Below are positions 59,641 to 64,000 of a stretch of DNA of 64,000 bases, one piece after another (the first letter of the stretch is position 1; every line of letters begins with the position of its first letter). The stretch spans positions 9,272,149 through 9,336,148 of the forward strand of contig OY747721.1 in NCBI GenBank assembly GCA_963556495.2, read 5' to 3'. Both the position numbers and the translations under genes were made by a program. This DNA comes from Valencia hispanica. Its lineage: Eukaryota; Chordata; Actinopteri; Cyprinodontiformes; Valenciidae. The notes under the pieces are model-generated. The model was not told where the DNA came from. It saw only the letters and a program-made list of their open reading frames with translations, and did not search any database.

Positions 59641-61541
59641 AATTGAGTTCTTCTCCATGTTAAAATTTAGCCCTAAATCCACATAACAAATCATACTGAA
59701 TGCACAGTACACCATATCACCCAACAATATATCACCAGATCCCCACTGTGTACTCTAAAGTCTGTTACTCTGTTTAAATAAAATAACCCTTTTTTGAGTA
59801 CTTTATATAATGATCTTTTTCAATAAAGTATGTAGAGCTAAACTAGAATAATTTGCGAGAAAAGCTAAATGTATTTATACGTGCTACAGTAAAAAAGTAA
59901 GAACCTAAAATAGTGTGCTTTTGTGTTGCAGCATGAAACCATGGCTCTTTTTACTTTTAAAAAAAGCCTCAGGGTGGAGCAGAACAGCCATGGGCAAAGA
60001 AAGAAAATGTACTTAGAGAAACTGATAGTACATGTGTTGTTTTAAGTTGATGAAAATCCAACAGAAATAGCTTCATGGGGAACGGGGTGCAAAATGTCCT
60101 TCATTTTTTGCATAATAACAAGGTAATGCTATATATAACCATTCCCCCACTGATATGGGTTTTCAAGTTATTAAACACATTTAAAATCAAAAGATGTTTC
60201 CTTTAGTTGTGAGGAAAGTAGAGGTCCGTCATTAAATTAATAATTTTACTCAGAACATGGCAAATACCTGTAGTAAATATGCATAAGTGCATAATTTCTT
60301 GAAATCTGACTAAGTTTAATCAAATAAAAAGTGTGAGAGTTTGTTGTTTTCCAGCAGATAAATTTAAAACCTTGCTGTGTATTTATAATGAATATAATGC
60401 AAGAAATATGTTATGCTTTAATAATAAATCTGTGTAAGAATGCACATATTCCCAAACAGTTCTGAAATGTTTTTAGAAAGTACAAACAGAACGTTTACAG
60501 GGATTCGTTGGCTGTTCATCATCTAAAAGTTGGCTGCAAATTCCTCAATGTCTATTTAGTTTCATCATAGGTCCTCCATAGAGTCTGTGGATCCTCAATT
60601 GTATCAGGATCTCAGAAGTTTGAAGAAGGTTTACATCATAGGCTCGTTTCATCCGCCTAGCCGTGGGCTTGGTTTGCAGCAAGGTTTAGATGTGTAATCT
60701 TTACAAAAACAGCATCTAAAGAAATGTCAAGGCAGTTTTGCAGAAATTCCTATACAGAGATATCATTTGTGACGGCTTGGGATCTATTTACTTTTTTTTG
60801 GAATTGGACTCGGTAAATTGGCATCTAACTGAAGGTCACAAAATGTGATGGTAGAAATAGTCTTCCTTTAAAATGGAAATCACTTCAAGAGTCTGATTCA
60901 CACCACTATGACTTTTCACATTTATTCACGTTAGAAGAACAAACTTTTATGCATTACATGAGTATTTTATTTTATATGTGATAGACAAACACCAAGTAGT
61001 TCCTAATTTTAAACAAAAAATAAAAATTATACATGTTTTTCATCATCATTGACAAATACTAATTAAAAAAGTTTGTCCTGCATGTGCATTATCTTTAATG
61101 GATATGTTTTTGGATTGCTGAGGAATGTAACAGACAGGTGAAACAAAAAGCATTTTGAATTGTTTTTAAAATTGAAGGTCAGTTTCAAGTGACAAATATG
61201 GATCTATTCCATTCTTGTTAACACACACCTAAAACTCCCCCAAACTGGCAAAAATGTTGCATACAGGAAAGTTGCTGGAAGTTATCCAAAACAAAAAAGT
61301 TTTTTCTATAATTTTTACATCATAAAAACCTGTGTTTTTTACATGGGTGTTTACACTTGCAAGATCCAGTGTAGAAATTAATTTTCACTTTGAAAAAAAA
61401 AAACATTTTGTCAGAAAAAGAAACAATTTTGTTGATACTGATTGATTTGTAACAGCAGTAAAAATGGTAAAACATCCAAGAGGGTGAGAACATCTTACAG
61501 GCTTTCCACATTTTGAGATTATTGCTTTCTCTGTAGCAGAT
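59641..61541. other. Intergenic AT-rich sequence with a Tc1 scrap
   Basis: About 60890-61010 (TTCACATTTATTCACGTTAG, TATGTGATAGACAAACACCA) matches the terminal region of the Tc1 family seen at 25248 and 53397. Nothing else was recognised. Confidence 0.5.
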
Positions 61542-61691
61542 TCAGTTGCAGCTGGCTTCCACACATTGCTGCATCTGTTTCACAAGACCAACGCTGTTGA
61601 TCATGTCAGTGTAATTGTATTCAATCATGGTGTGCAGCCAAATAAAACACACTGTGATGTTGACATCCTTGGCATTATGAGACGATTTCTG
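61542..61691 (-). CDS. Possible last exon of an unidentified minus-strand gene
   Basis: On the minus strand an acceptor-like TATCTGACAG precedes an open frame starting QKSSHNAKDVNITVCFIWLH. It then runs TMIEYNYTDMINSVGLVKQM and QQCVEASCN to a TGA. Balanced composition, two Asn-X-Thr sites and spaced cysteines give it the look of a secreted protein. A second coding-like piece (LKQYKEQSPSVAKKIQ) lies on the same strand near 62080-62110. No family was recognised, and a frame of this length can occur by chance. Confidence 0.25.
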   Translation of the reverse strand, partial: QKSSHNAKDVNITVCFIWLHTMIEYNYTDMINSVGLVKQMQQCVEASCN

Positions 61692-62486
61692 CTGTCAGAT
61701 ATCCCACTGGATTGTTTCCTCCTGTAATTTTACAACACAGTGAGCTGGGATGTTTTTCAAATGCTCAGTGGCGTGTTTCCATCAACGCAAAGTCATCATC
61801 CAACTATATACTCTGTGTTGTCATGATGCGATTTCTATCAAGGTCTCTACGTGCTCAAAACAATATCAGCATCACACATTCAGATGAGTGGCTCTACATA
61901 AGCAGCAGTGTGAATATGCAAACACACAGAAGCGCCAGACAGGTTGCTCTCCGTCTGTTTCACATGACTGGGCTGGAAATGTTTTATGTTGAGATTAGCT
62001 TTCAACCTCAGTCTGCTGCATCTTATTACACATCCACACGCTCATACACGCACTGTATCTTCTTTGCCACGCTGGGAGATTGTTCTTTATACTGTTTCAG
62101 TTGCTCTTGTAAAACAGAGTGGATACATCACATCTTAGAAAATATGGTTTGGTTTCACCATTCATTTCAAATTGAACTGAGAAACACAAGTATAATGGAA
62201 AGCAAATATGTCTATGTGAGGCCACTGAAGCAGCAAAGAGCTGCTGTATACAGTACAGAACATTTTATAAGGTGGGTATTCATAAATAATGTAGAATTAT
62301 TATTAATATGTATGATTTAGTCCTGTGTACATGGTGGAATAAAATATTTGCAATCCGATTGACAGCAAAAATACAAAAAAGCTATTTTCTTAGTAATATT
62401 TATCCTGGTAGTTGGGGGTATGCCCAACTCTATTCTAATTCTCTCTTCCTCTCTCCTTGCCAACTTTCTCGTCCACCTCCCTCCCG

Positions 62487-62490
<4 letters not shown>
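61692..62490. other. Intergenic sequence, unassigned
   Basis: The + strand stays open for 202 codons (61712-62320), but the translation has no recognised domain and is rich in residues expected from AT-rich non-coding DNA. Confidence 0.4.

Positions 62491-62533
<43 letters not shown>
62491..62533. repeat. (CT)n microsatellite at the 5' border of the Tx1 copy
   Basis: An uninterrupted CT run of about 43 bases. Homology to LINE ORF1 begins directly after it. Confidence 0.97.
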
Positions 62534-62534
<1 letters not shown>

Positions 62535-62536
<2 letters not shown>

Positions 62537-63701
62537 TGAGGTGCCATCCCTGTCATTGCGACATAGAATTCGGCTACAACCTGACCCATTAATCCCTGTT
62601 GAGAATGTTCTCCTTGCTGTAGGAGATCTAGTTGGCCATGAAAATCTGGTTTATGCTTCCAGAATGAATAAGGGGGTGGTTGTTTTTCTTAAAAATGAGT
62701 GGTGTGTGGCTGATTTAATTACGAGTGGGGTCTCTTTGAATGGTGAATACTTGCAAGTGTCACCGTTGGCTGTGCCTTTGACTCGGATTACAATCTCAGG
62801 TGTTCCCCTTTCACACCTAATGAATCGGAACAAGAACTCAAATGATTCTGCAAAATTGTGAGTGGTTTTCAGTCAGTCGGTCTTGGATGTAAAAGTGAAA
62901 AACTTAAGCATGTGCAATCTTTCAGGAGGCAAGTGTTTATGTTTTTAAATTCAAAAATTCAAAAAGAAAATTGAAGTTTCCTTTAGAGTGAAGCACGAGG
63001 AAGGTCATTCTATAGTCTTTGCGAGCACAGGTAGCATGGAATGTTTTGAGTGTTGAGATGTCGGGCATAAGAAATTTAACTGTCCCCATAAATCAACTGA
63101 GGAGCTGGTTAACTTGACAGCTGCAGCCACAGAGGCTGTGGTAGCTGCTGATGCTCCTCGAGCTGCAGAGGGGACAACGCTCCCTTCTCATGGGCTCCTT
63201 CCGATAACTGATCTTAATCCTGAAGAAGGGCAAAGTGCTTCTAATGAGGTGGAAAATGTGGAAAACCTTGCTAATATAAATGATAACAGAAAAGATACTT
63301 CCGTTGACAGAAGGGAAGTTTCTCCTGTAAAAACTGATGTAGCCTCTATTATAACCATTTCTGTTACCGAGCCTGCTCCTGCCGCAGCAGCAGATGGAGT
63401 GGAATGGGAAACTTATTCGGATTGTACTTCTACTGTGGATTCACAGTCATTTGCAGGAGATCTCTGCACACTAGAAGAAATAAATGTCTTTGTCAATGAG
63501 AATTTTGGAAAATCTGTAAAAGTTACAGATTATTTTTCAGATGTTGATAAATTTATCAAAAGTGCAGTGACTTTACAGAAGTTAGTCAATGTTGATCTAC
63601 TGGACGAAAAGAAACGTTTCCGCCTAAAAAAACATATAACAAACTTGAGGAAAAACTTAAAGTTAAAAAAGGGAAAGAAGAGATTAAACCTGAAAGGATG
63701 A
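62535..63701 (+). pseudogene. Tx1-type LINE ORF1 (gag-like) with nonsense codons in and before the zinc knuckle
   Basis: Begins AEVPSLSLRHRIRL; then NKGVVVFLKNEWCVADLITS, GVSLNGEYLQVSPLAVP and RITISGVPLSHL, the Tx1 ORF1 nucleic-acid-binding region. The frame closes at 62861 and resumes shifted with SVGLGCKSEKLKHVQSFRRQ. TGA near 62981 and TGA at 63054-63056 interrupt it; the second replaces one residue in the CX2CX4HX4C knuckle (CFEC-stop-DVGHKKFNC). The C-terminal 195 codons (63114-63701) are open and end in a Lys/Leu-rich segment. Confidence 0.88.
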
Positions 63702-63775
63702 ATGTAGTTCACTGAGTGTTTACTCTCTTACTGTCCGTTCCACTTGTCTTTTCTCTTCATTACATTTTCATGAAC

Positions 63776-64000
63776 AAATTGAAGGTGAGTCTTTGAATAT
63801 GAATGGAGGGAGGGATTACCTAAAGCAAGCAGTTACTGCTAAGATGATTGTTCAAAAGGGTTTAGATGTTTGTTTGTTTTTTTTACAAGAGACACATAGT
63901 GATAGAGAACATGAGTGAGACTGGAGTTTAGAACGGAAGGGCCATTCTGTTTTTTCTCATGGAACTAATATGTCTGCTGGTCTGGCTATTTTATTTGCAT
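63776..64000 (+). pseudogene. Tx1-type LINE ORF2, endonuclease N-terminus (partial)
   Basis: The frame SLNMNGGRDYLKQAVTAKMI, then QKGLDVCLFLQETHSD and SHGTNMSAGLAILFA, shows the first strands of the apurinic-like endonuclease: N in LNMNG and catalytic E in LQETH are present. A TGA after DREHE (about 63915) breaks it. It continues past the window. Confidence 0.88.

Larger units (their letters stand above)
62535..64000 (+). mobile_element. Tx1-type LINE: decayed ORF1 and start of ORF2, cut by the window edge
   Basis: ORF1-like protein (62535-63701) is followed after about 70 nt by the endonuclease start of ORF2. The order and sequence features (N-terminal nucleic-acid-binding domain, CCHC knuckle, then ORF2 endonuclease with LNMNGGRD and LQETHSD) fit Tx1-like LINEs. 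Several stops disable it. The antisense fragment at 18550-19430 is the C-terminal end of the same superfamily. Confidence 0.9.

Noticed and set aside
61712..62320. 202-codon open frame on the + strand
   Set aside because: No domain, motif or family was recognised, and composition is that of non-coding DNA. An open frame this long is uncommon but possible in 64 kb; without transcript or homology support it is not called a gene.

Overview
This window looks like part of a teleost fish nuclear genome. It is AT-rich and intron-rich, and it is full of repeats typical of ray-finned fish: Tc1/mariner DNA transposons, L2/CR1-type and Tx1-type LINEs, hAT and TTAA-target MITEs, tRNA-like SINE pieces and (CATC)n or (TATAG)n arrays. 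There is no bacterial-style gene layout, and no intact autonomous transposon was seen. Species cannot be fixed from the sequence.

One host gene can be read with confidence on the + strand: the 3' half of protocadherin-15 (pcdh15; which teleost ohnolog, a or b, is undetermined). Ten exons between 20653 and 56480 join with consistent phases into a 950-residue open C-terminal fragment. They encode the end of cadherin repeat EC10, EC11, the membrane-adjacent domain, one transmembrane helix, a common cytoplasmic segment (including a 9-nt microexon) and the CD1-type tail, with its polyproline tract and C-terminal PDZ ligand. Protocadherin-15 is the lower half of the hair-cell tip link and gates the mechanotransduction channel.

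Layout: 1-20652 is upstream intron filled with repeats (broken LINE 1-2826, Tc1 copies, hAT MITE 16410-17138, a long-inverted-repeat element 18035-19784 carrying a nested antisense Tx1 LINE). 20653-27476 holds EC10/EC11 exons 1-3, with a large palindrome and an L2 copy in the intron. 27477-40527 is a 13-kb intron with a TTAA-flanked MITE, a 3.2-kb L2 LINE and a possible in-frame cassette exon. 40528-49315 holds the EC11 end, membrane-adjacent, TM and juxtamembrane exons. 49316-54841 is an intron with a decayed hAT transposase copy and a Tc1 copy. 54842-56480 is the CD1 terminal exon, followed by a probable 3' UTR. 58860-64000 is intergenic sequence or further pcdh15 3' region, with an antisense LINE tail, a possible minus-strand exon of unknown identity at 61542-61691, and a Tx1 LINE (ORF1 plus the start of ORF2) cut by the window edge.

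The most interesting signals are: the UGC-flanked 9-nt microexon just after the TM helix; a phase-0, 69-nt candidate cassette exon within EC11; transposon ends lying 39-150 nt upstream of three pcdh15 splice acceptors; a promoter-like CpG-rich block inside a transposon; and MITEs that carry short, exon-like coding pieces.
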